A DNA stretch of 47,582 nt, taken from positions 1-47,582 of IMG/VR virus record IMGVR_UViG_3300048591_001401, one strand, 5' to 3'. The stretch's first letter is position 1. Each line of letters begins with the position of its first letter. This DNA is from a virus. Shown here piece after piece: positions 29,301-37,089 of this stretch. The translations under genes and the position numbers were made by a program. The notes beneath the pieces are model-generated. The model saw only the letters and a program-made list of their open reading frames with translations, was not told where the DNA came from and ran no database searches.

Positions 29301-29518
29301 GCGTTGAAAATTCATTCAAATTTTGGTTTTCAAAAATGGCTAATATGTTGGGAAATAGTGAGATATGTGGGGTGTTGGGTACTCCCGCCCCGGGTACGGA
29401 ACAAAATTACACACCGCCGGAAGCCTGCACAAACAGGGGTTTTCGGCGGTTTTGTTTGGGGAAAGTGGGGCAAAAATTCATTCAAATTTCAGGTTTCATT
29501 CAAATTTCATTCTGAAAA
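29301..29518 (+). other. Gene-free region upstream of integrase, candidate attP
   Basis: No gene is supported. The stretch holds three direct repeats of TTCATTCAAATTT, at 29311-29323, 29477-29489 and 29495-29507, the last two 18 bp apart and just before the integrase ATG. GGGTAC occurs twice around 29379-29399. Arm-type integrase sites and a core site next to the integrase gene would look like this, but no host junction is available to prove it. Confidence 0.5.
29414..29449 (+). terminator. Terminator after repressor gene
   Basis: CCGCCG pairs with CGGCGG, enclosing CCTG / CAGG with a 6-nt loop; TTTTGTTT follows on the plus strand. It separates the repressor transcript from the integrase. 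Confidence 0.7.
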
Positions 29519-30676
29519 ATGGCGGAGGCGAAGGTGTTCATCAATAGCAATTCGGTCAAAAAAAATGGCGAGGCGGCGGTGTACTTGGTGGTGCACCTTG
29601 GGTACAAATCGCTGAAATTCCACACGGGCGTGAGCTGTGCGCCGGATGATTTCAACGAAAAAACGCTGCGCATCAGGGGCAAATCGCAGAAAGTGAAGGA
29701 CGATAACCTGATTATCGAGAAATCGCTGGCTTTGATGAACGAGATTTTTGTGAGGTACCGGCTGCAGCACATCCAGCTCACACCGGAAGCTTTGAAAAAC
29801 GAATGGAAAAACCCTGCCAGGCGCATCGATTTCTACGCTTTTTTTGACGAGGCGGTGCTGGAGCGGAAAAAAGAGATAAGGAAGCAGACCTGGAAAAACC
29901 ACCACTCGGAGATCAACAAACTGAAATTGTACAGGCCGAAATTGGCGTTTGCCGATATTTCAGCCGATTTTTTGGACGGCTATAAGCGTTGGTTGAAAAC
30001 GGAGCGGAAAAACGACATCAACTCTATTTTCACCTCGATGAAGGTGTTGAAGACGTATATCAACATTGCGCTGAAAAAAGGGATCATCACGGAAAACCCT
30101 TTCAACAATGTGCGGACAAAGCAAACGACACCGGAGATGGTTTTCCTTTCGCCGGAGGAATTGAAGCGGATGTGGGAGCTGTACCGGGAAGCCAAGATTG
30201 AGCCTGGGAAAATGACGGTGCTGCGGCATTTCCTGTTCATGTGCTTCACGGGGTGCAGGATTTCGGATTTCAGGGCGTTGGAAAGGTTCAACGTGAACGG
30301 GAAATTGCTGATATATTACCCGATGAAAACGCGGGGAGTGAAAAAAACGCCAGTGAAAGTTCCGCTCACAAAGTATGCGCTGCAATTAATTTCAGATGAA
30401 AACAGCGGGGATGATAGGCTATTCCACCCGATCACGGAGCAGAAAATGAACGTGGCAATCAAGAAAATTGCGGCATTGGCGGATGTTTTCAAGCCGTTGA
30501 CAAACCACAGCGCACGGCACACCTTTGCAACTACATGGCTGGCAACGATGCACGATCTGGCGGCGTTGCAAAAATTGCTGGGTCATTCGAAAATTACTGA
30601 CACGATGAAATATGTGCATGTGACGGATGAGATGCTGATTGAGCAGATGGGGAGGTTTGAGGGGAAATTGTTTTGA
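29519..30676 (+). CDS. int: Phage integrase (tyrosine recombinase)
   Basis: This 385-residue integrase catalyses site-specific integration and excision of phage DNA. Domains: an N-terminal arm-binding region with VFINSNSVKKNGEAAVYLVV (residues 6-25), a SAM-like core-binding domain around 100-195, and a catalytic domain with Arg247 in TGCRISDF, probable Lys270, His330 and Arg333 in NHSARHTF, His356 in LLGHSKI and Tyr365 in MKYVH. The layout is typical of Bacteroidetes phage and conjugative-element integrases. It is on the plus strand, opposite to the lytic genes, next to the repressor. Start is the ATG at 29519, 11 bp after the last TTCATTCAAATTT repeat. Confidence 0.95.
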   Translation: MAEAKVFINSNSVKKNGEAAVYLVVHLGYKSLKFHTGVSCAPDDFNEKTLRIRGKSQKVKDDNLIIEKSLALMNEIFVRYRLQHIQLTPEALKNEWKNPARRIDFYAFFDEAVLERKKEIRKQTWKNHHSEINKLKLYRPKLAFADISADFLDGYKRWLKTERKNDINSIFTSMKVLKTYINIALKKGIITENPFNNVRTKQTTPEMVFLSPEELKRMWELYREAKIEPGKMTVLRHFLFMCFTGCRISDFRALERFNVNGKLLIYYPMKTRGVKKTPVKVPLTKYALQLISDENSGDDRLFHPITEQKMNVAIKKIAALADVFKPLTNHSARHTFATTWLATMHDLAALQKLLGHSKITDTMKYVHVTDEMLIEQMGRFEGKLF

Positions 30677-30688
30677 TCGGTTCAAATA

Positions 30689-30715
30689 TTGGACTTTTTG
30701 GACGGGGTGGACAGC
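30689..30715. repeat. 9-bp TTGGAC repeat after integrase
   Basis: Units TTGGACTTT, TTGGACGGG and degenerate GTGGACAGC, directly after the integrase stop codon. Confidence 0.8.
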
Positions 30716-30729
30716 TGCACCCATGAAAA

Positions 30730-30753
30730 AAGCCGCCCCCTGTGGGACGGCTT
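30730..30753. terminator. Bidirectional terminator between integrase and lysis genes
   Basis: AAGCCG pairs with CGGCTT, enclosing CCC / GGG. The A run on its left gives a T run to minus-strand transcripts arriving from the lysis operon; the integrase transcript from the other side can also end here. Confidence 0.7.
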
Positions 30754-30851
30754 CCGAATAACTAAATTAAACCAAACTTATGAAAAAACCTTACTTGGGT
30801 GCGAAGATTGCCAAAGTGAACTGACTTTGAAAGGACAGAATCCAACTTGCA

Positions 30852-31043
30852 TCAACCCGTTTCAAAATCTACACGGGTTGGCAGGGTTTTGCCCAGTAGG
30901 GTGTCGAGGGTGTCGAGCATGGCTTGGCGGCTGGAGTAGGTTTCGGACACCATGATCACTTGGCCGTTGCTGGCCACGAGGGTAAAATAGGGTTGCCCGT
31001 TGACGGCTTTTTTGACCACGAATTTGCGTTCTCTGCGTTTCAT
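30852..31043 (-). CDS. YegP-like (DUF1508) protein
   Basis: A 63-residue protein, KKAVNGQPYFTLVASNGQVI then MVSETYSSRQAMLDTLDTLL, matching one copy of the YegP/DUF1508 fold (a short beta-sheet plus helix with the N-G-Q-x-I-x-x-S-E-x-Y-x-S motif). The family is widespread and of unclear function. It is the last gene of the lysis operon. Confidence 0.8.
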   Translation of the reverse strand: MKRRERKFVVKKAVNGQPYFTLVASNGQVIMVSETYSSRQAMLDTLDTLLGKTLPTRVDFETG

Positions 31044-31061
31044 TGTTGTGGTATTTTGTTG

Positions 31062-31469
31062 TTAATCTTTCTTTTTGCGCGCCCATTGGGCAAACATGTC
31101 GGGCAAGTCCATTTTCATTGTGGGTGTGCCGTATCGGTCGGGCATCCAAATCCAGGCTTTTGTTGTGTCGGCATTGTAGAACACTGTATTGCCTTCATAT
31201 TGGTGTGTAGAGAAGGCATAGCCGAGGTATTTGCGGCGGTACACGAGCCGGGCATCCTGGTACTCGATGTACAATTGCCCCGACGATGTGCTGAAAACAT
31301 CGTAGTCGCGTATTTGTATCGACAGGGTGCCTGCTTTGGCCGTGTTGCCCGGTTTTTCCCAATGCAACTTGACCACGGGTATGGAATCGAATTTCATTGC
31401 CAGCGGAACTGATTGCGCCCCAACAAGACTGGCAGCCAAAAGGAGCGCGAAAAAAATGATTGTCTTCAT
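31062..31469 (-). CDS. Secreted protein of the lysis region
   Basis: The start at 31469 (MKTIIFFALLLAASLVGAQS) gives 135 residues with a clear Sec signal peptide cleaved near VGA-QS. The longer frame to 31577 runs through a GC-rich hairpin and is excluded. The mature part is beta-rich with many Tyr and Trp (QLYIEYQDARLVYRRKYLGY, KAWIWMPDRYG) and ends in RKKKD. It is exported to the periplasm or beyond. It is either part of lysis or a lysogenic-conversion gene altering the host envelope; the sequence does not decide. Confidence 0.7.
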   Translation of the reverse strand: MKTIIFFALLLAASLVGAQSVPLAMKFDSIPVVKLHWEKPGNTAKAGTLSIQIRDYDVFSTSSGQLYIEYQDARLVYRRKYLGYAFSTHQYEGNTVFYNADTTKAWIWMPDRYGTPTMKMDLPDMFAQWARKKKD

Positions 31470-31496
31470 ATCGATAGTTTTTAAGTGTGCGCGTGT

Positions 31497-31521
31497 GCGG
31501 GGCGCAAACCCTGCGCCCCGC
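31497..31521 (-). other. GC-rich hairpin in leader of secreted protein gene
   Basis: A perfect 9-bp stem (GCGGGGCGC / GCGCCCCGC) with a 7-nt loop lies 28 bp before the ATG at 31469. No T run follows, so it may protect or attenuate the transcript. Confidence 0.6.
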
Positions 31522-31628
31522 GTTACAAACCCATTAAATTCAAAACAGCCTTGATTTTTATGTTTTTGAAAGGACAAAAAACTTTTTTTTTGGACTGGTT
31601 AGTAAATAATGTTTTCAGAAATTAAAAA

Positions 31629-31661
31629 GAACGCCGCGAAATTTGCGGCCTCGCGTAGGCC
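31629..31661. repeat. 33-bp hairpin element, copy 2
   Basis: GAACGCCGCGAAATT followed by hairpin GGCCT / AGGCC with loop CGCGT; it lies 10 bp after the stop of the spanin-like gene. It matches 27718-27750 except for three bases, two of which form a compensatory pair. Confidence 0.8.
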
Positions 31662-31671
31662 TTTTGGGTGC

Positions 31672-32262
31672 TTATTTCTTTTTGAAAAAATTGCGTATGC
31701 GGTAGAAAAACCCCATCGGGCCAAGCACTATTGCGGCAATGGCCAGCAGTTGGGCTATCACTATCCAGAATGTGATTTTGTAGATTTTTGGTATGTATTT
31801 TTTTGGTTGGAGGGTTATTGTGGCTTCGGTGGTGGTGGTGCGGATGGCATTGTATATTGTCAAGGAATCGGCGAAAGTTAGCGTGTCGATATAATTGTAT
31901 AGGATTGAGCTGTCGGTGAGGTAGGCGGCGATTTCGAAAACCGATTTGTGCATAGAGGCATCTACCCCGATTATGCCGATTTGCTTGTGAATGGGTTTCA
32001 TATAAGCCTGATTGTTGACAATCCGGACGGTGTCGGTAATGCGCAGGGTGTCGGTGCGGCCGGGGATGGGCACACGGATTATTTTGTCGATGTACACGGG
32101 TTTTTCCACATAGATGGTTGTGTCGTGGAGTTCGGTGACTGTGGCAGTTGTGGCGCAGATTTTAGCGAACTTGTCGCAGTTGCTTTCGATTTTTTTGACT
32201 GTCAGGCAGGAATTGAACCACAATAGGCACAATAGGGCACATAGGGAGAAGAGGTTTTTCAT
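31672..32262 (-). CDS. Probable unimolecular spanin (lipoprotein with C-terminal anchor)
   Basis: A 196-residue protein with an N-terminal lipoprotein signal (MKNLFSLCALLCLLWFNSCL, lipid site Cys19), a long extracellular middle with beta-type and charged stretches (YVEKPVYIDKIIRVPIPGRT), and a C-terminal transmembrane segment (FWIVIAQLLAIAAIVLGPMG, about 164-183) followed by basic RIRNFFKKK. Outer-membrane lipid at one end and inner-membrane anchor at the other is the defining layout of a u-spanin, which fuses the two membranes in the last step of lysis. It follows holin-like and amidase genes with ATGA overlap. A host-envelope lipoprotein is the alternative. Confidence 0.75.
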   Translation of the reverse strand: MKNLFSLCALLCLLWFNSCLTVKKIESNCDKFAKICATTATVTELHDTTIYVEKPVYIDKIIRVPIPGRTDTLRITDTVRIVNNQAYMKPIHKQIGIIGVDASMHKSVFEIAAYLTDSSILYNYIDTLTFADSLTIYNAIRTTTTEATITLQPKKYIPKIYKITFWIVIAQLLAIAAIVLGPMGFFYRIRNFFKKK

Positions 32263-32498
32263 GATTCTGAAAATTGTGGCGATTGTTTATTTTTTACTGT
32301 GCTGAACCATTCGGGGAGGGTAAGGCCGGCCAGACCAAAGGCGAGGCCAACTACTGCCCAAATAACTATTTCATTTACGTTGGGTTGGTCGATTGCGCGT
32401 GAAAGCATCCACAGGCACCAGAAAAACCCGACACGCTTGGAGGAGATACTCCCAGCTTTGTCTTCGATTAGCGTTGCTGTCCATTTTAGAAATTTCAT
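32259..32498 (-). CDS. Small membrane protein of the lysis cassette
   Basis: The start at 32498 (MKFLKWTATLIEDKAGSISS) gives 79 residues. Two hydrophobic segments are visible: KRVGFFWCLWMLSRAI and EIVIWAVVGLAFGLAGLTLP. Its ATG overlaps the amidase stop and its stop overlaps the spanin-like ATG. It may be a second holin, antiholin or lysis helper. Confidence 0.65.
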   Translation of the reverse strand: MKFLKWTATLIEDKAGSISSKRVGFFWCLWMLSRAIDQPNVNEIVIWAVVGLAFGLAGLTLPEWFSTVKNKQSPQFSES

Positions 32499-32905
32499 AG
32501 CCGGAGTTTTTCGTGGACGTTGAATGATGGGCAGGCTTTGTTGGCGTAGTCGTTGTGGCCTGACAGTTTGATGATGGTGGGGTAACGCTCCTTGAGGTAG
32601 CCGATCAGCATTTGCACGCTCTCGAATTGGGCGGGCGTGAAGTTGTTTTCCGCCCTTCCTGTTTCGCTGATGCCGCCGACCATGCAGATGCCGATTGTGC
32701 CTGAATTGTGGCCTTGGCAATGTGCGCCGATCTGGTCGATGGGGCGGCCATTTTCTTGTGCGCCATTGCGGCGGATGATGAAGTGGTAGCCCACATCGCG
32801 CCAGCGGTTTTGTTGGACATGGATTTTCCGGATCCAGTCGGCGCCGATGTCCATTGATGGCTTTGTGGCGGAGCAGTGGACAATGATTTCGTTAATTGGT
32901 CTCAT
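32495..32905 (-). CDS. N-acetylmuramoyl-L-alanine amidase (endolysin)
   Basis: The start at 32905 (MRPINEIIVHCSATKPSMDI) is chosen over longer frames that translate a TTGGAC repeat and the holin gene out of frame. The 136-residue enzyme is a single Amidase_2/PGRP domain: zinc ligands His10 in VHCSAT, His117 in SGHNDYANK and Cys125 in ACPSF, with YHFIIRRNG (40-48) and GTIGICMVGG (69-78). It cuts the amide bond between muramic acid and the stem peptide. No signal peptide, so it needs a holin to reach the wall. ATGA overlap with the next gene. Confidence 0.9.
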   Translation of the reverse strand: MRPINEIIVHCSATKPSMDIGADWIRKIHVQQNRWRDVGYHFIIRRNGAQENGRPIDQIGAHCQGHNSGTIGICMVGGISETGRAENNFTPAQFESVQMLIGYLKERYPTIIKLSGHNDYANKACPSFNVHEKLRL

Positions 32906-32917
32906 GTTTTGAATTTT

Positions 32918-32935
32918 TTGGACTTGTTGGACGGG
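32918..32935. repeat. 9-bp TTGGAC repeat, two units
   Basis: TTGGACTTG and TTGGACGGG lie between the holin stop at 32944 and the amidase ATG at 32905. Confidence 0.8.
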
Positions 32936-32943
32936 TGTGTTTC

Positions 32944-33390
32944 TCATTGTGGGTTTTCGTTCATGTCTATCCCGGTTTTTTCTTTCACTTCGGTGCGCAT
33001 ATATTTTTGCAGGGCCTTGAAAATCGGGTGGTCGGTGATCACCGCGGCATTTTCGATGATGCTCCACACTTCGAAGCCTGTGATGAACAGGGCGACGATT
33101 CGGGCTATTGTGATTCCCGAAATGCCCATCTCCTGATCGATGGAGTGCATGAGGTTGACGATGATGAAGGCGAAAAGGATTTTGTAGGCCGTGCGCCAGA
33201 GCTTCTTGCTCTGGATGGGCTGGTGTTTCACGATGGCGGCCCACACGCCCGAAACAAGGTCGATGACGATTGCCGAAAGCATGACAATTGACATGCCTTT
33301 GACTGGGGCAAAGTACCCGGCAACAGTGGCGGCGAAACCCGTTGCAATGTTGCCGGTGTAGAGCGAGAGAAAGTTGAGAGTGCGTTCCAT
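32944..33390 (-). CDS. Holin-family membrane protein
   Basis: The ATG at 33390 (MERTLNFLSLYTGNIATGFA) gives 148 residues; a TTG two codons upstream is less likely. Four hydrophobic stretches can be seen, e.g. IVMLSAIVIDLVSGVWAAIV (about 35-54), YKILFAFIIVNLMH (about 70-83) and ITIARIVALFITGFEVWSII. The IDLVSG...KKLWRTAYKI pattern matches phage holins of the family 4 type found in Bacteroidetes and Firmicutes. Holins time lysis by opening the inner membrane to the amidase. The C-terminus is cytoplasmic and charged. Confidence 0.8.
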   Translation of the reverse strand: MERTLNFLSLYTGNIATGFAATVAGYFAPVKGMSIVMLSAIVIDLVSGVWAAIVKHQPIQSKKLWRTAYKILFAFIIVNLMHSIDQEMGISGITIARIVALFITGFEVWSIIENAAVITDHPIFKALQKYMRTEVKEKTGIDMNENPQ

Positions 33391-33415
33391 CTTCAAAAAG
33401 CGTTTTTTGTTTTTT

Positions 33416-33556
33416 TTATTTTTTTTGGGTTTGTTCCTCGGCCTGTTTCATGATTTTTGTGATTATTGTTGAAACTTCGGCGTAGGGGCGAGATACCAAA
33501 ATTTGCAGGATTCCGTTAATTTCGGCTTCGGTCAATGTGAAGGTATATTCTTTCAT
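33416..33556 (-). CDS. 46-residue protein before holin
   Basis: This small gene encodes MKEYTFTLTEAEINGILQIL, then VSRPYAEVSTIITKIMKQAE and EQTQKK. It looks like genuine coding sequence: a beta strand then two amphipathic helices. Similar short proteins with a F-T-L-T-x-x-E-x-N-x-I-L pattern are frequent beside Bacteroidetes phage lysis genes. It lies between the tail fibre gene and the holin. Function unknown. Confidence 0.7.
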   Translation of the reverse strand: MKEYTFTLTEAEINGILQILVSRPYAEVSTIITKIMKQAEEQTQKK

Positions 33557-33564
33557 AATTGAAA

Positions 33565-34908
33565 CTAAGTTAATGTTACTGTTTTCCTGACACCGCCGGT
33601 TGTGAAAAATAGCGATGTTCCATCGTATTCAAAAGCACCGTTTTCAGGTGTTGTCATGTTTGTGCCCGCAGTGAGTTTCAGCGGAGCAGTGCCCGCGGTG
33701 GCAGTCCCGGCTTTTATGTGTAGGGATGCAGAAGGTGCTGATTGCCCGATGCCTACTTTCCCTTTCAGCAATGTTGCGGTGATTGAATTATTCCCCAATA
33801 CAACTTGATTGCTGGCCGATGCGCTGACATTGTAGCCAATTACAACTGTATTTGAATAACTTCCTGAACCAACATTTGCCAACCTGCCTATTGCAACGTT
33901 TTGGGTGCCAGTGGTGAGTGCTTGCAAAGCATTTCCGCCGATTGCAACATTTTCGCTCCCTGTGGCATTCAAAAGGGCATTTGTGCCAACCCCAACATTG
34001 AAATTGCCGGAAATATTTGAAGAAATTGCTTGGTAGCCAACAGCTACATTGTCGCCGCCTCCGCGTGCGAGCAAAAGAGTGTTGAACCCTACAGACACAT
34101 TTGAGCCTCCGGTGGTAATTGAATATTGTGATTTGTAACCAATACCGACATTATATGTGCCTGTTGAAATGCCATTCGCAGCATAGCCTGCCTGCCTCCC
34201 AACAAACACACATCCATTTCCGTTGACATACGCCCCGGCTTCTGTGCCAATCAGAACTGTTTCATTTGCCGTAGACAGGTTTTTGCCAGCCGTGCGACCT
34301 ACTGCCGTATTGCTGCTGCCTGACGCATTGTACAGTGCTTCATTCCCAATGGCCGTATTGTTATCGAACGAAATGCCGGTGTAGGCGACATAGGCACCTA
34401 TGGCTGTGTTTCCGCTGCCAGTTTGCAAATTGCTCAAACAATGGTCTCCGAGGCCCACATTTTGCGAGCCAGACGAAAGCGAATATAACGACTTATACCC
34501 GAAAGCACCGTTGTAGTTGTTTTCATTTCCGGTGAGCGCACCGGCCAATGCAGCATAGCCAAAAGCGGTATTGCCAAGGCTTTGGTTGAGCTGCAGGCCG
34601 GCCTGCCAGCCAAACAATGTATTCCGGATGCCTGAACTGATAGAGGCTCCGGCTTGCCAACCAAATGAAGTATTGTCGGCACCCGTATTTTCCGGTGGAA
34701 TATGTGAAAATGCCACAGAATCAGTTCCATTGCTCCACAAAATTGGTTTGCTCGCCCCTGCACCAACGGAGATGTTTCCTATCACTGCCACGTTGTTGCC
34801 CGAAAATGAAATAGGGGTATTGGCAATGTCAAACGCCTCGTTCCTGAGCGCATTGATTTCTTGGGCTATCCTTGTGCACAGCAATTCAAGTTGGCTAGTC
34901 AGGCTCAT
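33565..34908 (-). CDS. Tail fibre with YadA-like head repeats
   Basis: This 447-residue protein has a short helical N-terminus (LTSQLELLCTRIAQEINALR) and then about 20 imperfect repeats of the G-N-x-A-x-G type, e.g. GNTAIGAYVAY and GSENVAIGGNALQALTTGTQ, as in the left-handed beta roll of trimeric adhesin heads. The C-terminus (VGIGQSAPSASLHIKAGTAT and GAFEYDGTSLFFTTGGVRKT) is a typical end of Bacteroidetes phage tail proteins. Probably the trimeric receptor-binding fibre. Its N-terminus resembles that of the next protein (MSL-x-T-x-L), suggesting both dock to the same tail site. Confidence 0.8.
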   Translation of the reverse strand: MSLTSQLELLCTRIAQEINALRNEAFDIANTPISFSGNNVAVIGNISVGAGASKPILWSNGTDSVAFSHIPPENTGADNTSFGWQAGASISSGIRNTLFGWQAGLQLNQSLGNTAFGYAALAGALTGNENNYNGAFGYKSLYSLSSGSQNVGLGDHCLSNLQTGSGNTAIGAYVAYTGISFDNNTAIGNEALYNASGSSNTAVGRTAGKNLSTANETVLIGTEAGAYVNGNGCVFVGRQAGYAANGISTGTYNVGIGYKSQYSITTGGSNVSVGFNTLLLARGGGDNVAVGYQAISSNISGNFNVGVGTNALLNATGSENVAIGGNALQALTTGTQNVAIGRLANVGSGSYSNTVVIGYNVSASASNQVVLGNNSITATLLKGKVGIGQSAPSASLHIKAGTATAGTAPLKLTAGTNMTTPENGAFEYDGTSLFFTTGGVRKTVTLT

Positions 34909-35594
34909 ACCAACCCGGATTCAAAAGTTACAACAAAATTTGTTGTTGGGTCGCCAATTTCTGTGCGGCCATACACGTTCAAGTTGGTCTGTGCCTGTGC
35001 TTGCTGTGGTCCTGTGAGTGTCTGCGCTGCATCGAACCGGAGGCGGTTCCCAAGAGCGGTGTTCACTGTTGCCGAGAAGTTGGCGTCGTCGCCGAGGGCG
35101 GCCGCAAGCTCATTGAGCGTGTCCAACGCTGTGGGGGCAGAATCAATGACGGAGGCAATGAGCGCATTCACGGCGGTGGAGAAGTCGCTGATTGTGCTGG
35201 CGGGTTGCGTGCCTGTGTGGTTTGCGCGGCTCAGCAATGTGGCATCGGCAGCATTCGCAGTCGCGCCCGTGGCAATACCGTTCAGCTTCGTTTTGTCAGC
35301 GGCCGACATCAGCCCTGCCAGCGCGATGGTGGCTGACGATATTGTTACGTCATTTCCTGTGCTGGAAGTGATGATGAGCGTTGTGGCGTTGTTCGTCCCA
35401 AGCCCCAGGTCGGTTTCGCCCTGTGCCGCGCCGATGCTCGCAACAAGCTCGTTTATGGCAGCAACAAGGCTGCTTTTTGCCGTTGTGGTAAGCGCGGAAA
35501 GGTCGGCGGCATTTCCGTTCATCATCGTGCGCAATGATTTGCACTCTGTGGCTATTCGTGTAGCCAAGTCTTGAAGATTTGTCTGTAAGCTCAT
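34905..35594 (-). CDS. Tail fibre protein with phage fibre repeat
   Basis: A 229-residue, Ala and Thr rich protein. It begins MSLQTNLQDLATRIATECKS, contains SSLVAAINELVASIGAAQGE, and has the fibre motif SRANHTGTQPASTISDFSTA found in many phage fibres, followed by NALGNRLRFDAAQTLTGPQQ. Such segments form trimeric coiled coils and beta structures. Its stop overlaps the ATG of the next fibre gene (ATGA). Probably part of the fibre shaft. Confidence 0.8.
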   Translation of the reverse strand: MSLQTNLQDLATRIATECKSLRTMMNGNAADLSALTTTAKSSLVAAINELVASIGAAQGETDLGLGTNNATTLIITSSTGNDVTISSATIALAGLMSAADKTKLNGIATGATANAADATLLSRANHTGTQPASTISDFSTAVNALIASVIDSAPTALDTLNELAAALGDDANFSATVNTALGNRLRFDAAQTLTGPQQAQAQTNLNVYGRTEIGDPTTNFVVTFESGLV

Positions 35595-35917
35595 ATCAAA
35601 TTATTTTCAAAAATTAATTTTAATGTCGGCATTTCATCATCAGCTTTTTTATCGAGTTCGGGTTTCAGGGTTCCCGGAACGATGGCCTTGGTGGCATCTT
35701 CGCCTTGCGCAACCTCTGCAAGCGAGGCCAAGCGTATCAACCCGCGCACATTCTCTGATGCGTCAGGCATGTTTTGCAAGTTCCCAATTTCGCCCGGTAA
35801 ACCGCGCGGGCCTTGCGGGCCGGTTTGCGCTGTGCCTATGAAAATGGTAGGTGCCACATCCAGTTTCAACTTCACAGGTTCGGCAATGGCAAGTGCTATT
35901 TTGATATTCCCAGACAT
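35591..35917 (-). CDS. Tail protein with short collagen-like segment
   Basis: A 108-residue protein with GPQGPRGLPGEIG at residues 33-45, four G-x-y triplets that can form a collagen-like triple helix. After it comes MPDASENVRGLIRLASLAEV, a motif common in trimeric fibre proteins, and a C-terminus with KLIFENNLI. It is co-translated with the fibre gene downstream. Likely a trimeric connector between tail tip and fibres. Confidence 0.75.
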   Translation of the reverse strand: MSGNIKIALAIAEPVKLKLDVAPTIFIGTAQTGPQGPRGLPGEIGNLQNMPDASENVRGLIRLASLAEVAQGEDATKAIVPGTLKPELDKKADDEMPTLKLIFENNLI

Positions 35918-35920
35918 ATG

Positions 35921-36256
35921 TTACCTGATAAGTTGTGGGATCACAACAAAAATGCCGCGGCCTATCGTTATTGTTTCGTTGGCATTGCTGATTTCGAGTT
36001 CCCATCTGAATGTACCTGATTTCCCGTGTGTGTCAACTGGCAAAAGCGGCACGTTAATTATTTGCGCTTCAATTGCCAATGAATTTTCATCCGTACTTTT
36101 TTTCAATATAGCAGTTCTCATAGAATTGGATACTTGAAATTTTACGGTTGGATAGAGCGACATGTCAATCATGTCGGGTACCGTGAAAACCACATCGGCC
36201 GTGTCGGCTTCTTGTCGTGTTATGCTAATTTCGCGATCGATGATGTAAGTAGCCAT
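35921..36256 (-). CDS. Tail-tip protein, beta-rich
   Basis: The start at 36256 (MATYIIDREISITRQEADTA) gives 111 residues; the longer frame to 36388 is out-of-frame sequence of the neighbour. The protein is beta-rich (DVVFTVPDMIDMSLYPTVKF, RWELEISNANETITIGRGIF) and resembles the N-terminal attachment domain of phage upper-baseplate proteins. Four bases separate it from the collagen-like gene. Role inferred from content and place. Confidence 0.7.
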   Translation of the reverse strand: MATYIIDREISITRQEADTADVVFTVPDMIDMSLYPTVKFQVSNSMRTAILKKSTDENSLAIEAQIINVPLLPVDTHGKSGTFRWELEISNANETITIGRGIFVVIPQLIR

Positions 36257-36309
36257 TTTTTTTTGTGAAGATAGCCATGTGGCGTTTTTTTGGAAAGGAC
36301 AGAAAAAGA

Positions 36310-37089
36310 TCAGCGGAACAAAATATCTGTCGCCCCCAGTGCGGGGTCGGCAACACCATCGCCCCCGGCTTCGGTGAAGCCGATGCAAATGCCGCTTGTG
36401 CGTGCAGCCATTGCAAGCTCAACCCACCCTGTGTCGCGGTAGCCTGTGCCTGTGAGGCTTATCTCGACCTCTTGTGTTTTCCCCAATTGGATGAAATTTG
36501 CCGCCGTGGTGGTATAGCTCGTGTAATACTTGGCCCTGAGCACAGGTGTATTGACCGATGCGGAAGTAACCTGCTGGTTGGCACGGAAACGCACTTGGGT
36601 ATAGCCTTCGAGGTCGAGCATGAAGATGGAGCGCGAACTGTTGCCTGCCAGCCTTTCGGCCTGCGTGGCGTTAGTGAGCGTCCAGTTGGCAGAAGCATCG
36701 CCATGCACAGTGAACGACTTGATGGATTGATAGGTGCGGAAAACGTTGAACCCCGCGCCCTCGATGAAACGCACCGTGTCGCCGGGGCTGAGAACTTCTT
36801 TCCAGATAGTGAAACTTGTGCCATTGGCGTTGAGCCGGATGGTTACCAGCCTGTCGTCGGTATCGGCATTGAAAATGGAGATGAAATCAATGAGCCTCTG
36901 TTTGCCGCTGGCAGGGGCGGGGGCAATGTTCACGGGAGTTGTGCCGTTGGTTTCAACGGCAGTCCTCCCTGCATCGAATGAGCTGGAGCTGCGGTCGCGC
37001 CAGCTCACAACACATTGGAGCTGGTTTGTTGCGGGGGCGGCGCCAAGCACCACCTGCAGATTGTCGGTTTGTTCGCTAAGTACTATCAT
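36310..37089 (-). CDS. Tail protein, 259 residues
   Basis: The start at 37089 (MIVLSEQTDNLQVVLGAAPA) is set by the ATGA overlap with the large tail gene; the frame to 37590 beyond it is a shadow. The protein is beta-rich with two apparent parts: QLQCVVSWRDRSSSSFDAGR to about residue 120, then a jelly-roll-like part with QVRFRANQQVTSASVNTPVL and an end VELAMAARTSGICIGFTEAG. It could be a carbohydrate-binding or tail-tip protein. No catalytic motif is seen. Confidence 0.7.
   Translation of the reverse strand: MIVLSEQTDNLQVVLGAAPATNQLQCVVSWRDRSSSSFDAGRTAVETNGTTPVNIAPAPASGKQRLIDFISIFNADTDDRLVTIRLNANGTSFTIWKEVLSPGDTVRFIEGAGFNVFRTYQSIKSFTVHGDASANWTLTNATQAERLAGNSSRSIFMLDLEGYTQVRFRANQQVTSASVNTPVLRAKYYTSYTTTAANFIQLGKTQEVEISLTGTGYRDTGWVELAMAARTSGICIGFTEAGGDGVADPALGATDILFR

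Noticed and set aside
29333-29515. Frame between repressor and integrase starting at an ATG near 29336
   Set aside because: It runs through a terminator hairpin and the TTCATTCAAATTT repeats, with no gene-like composition.
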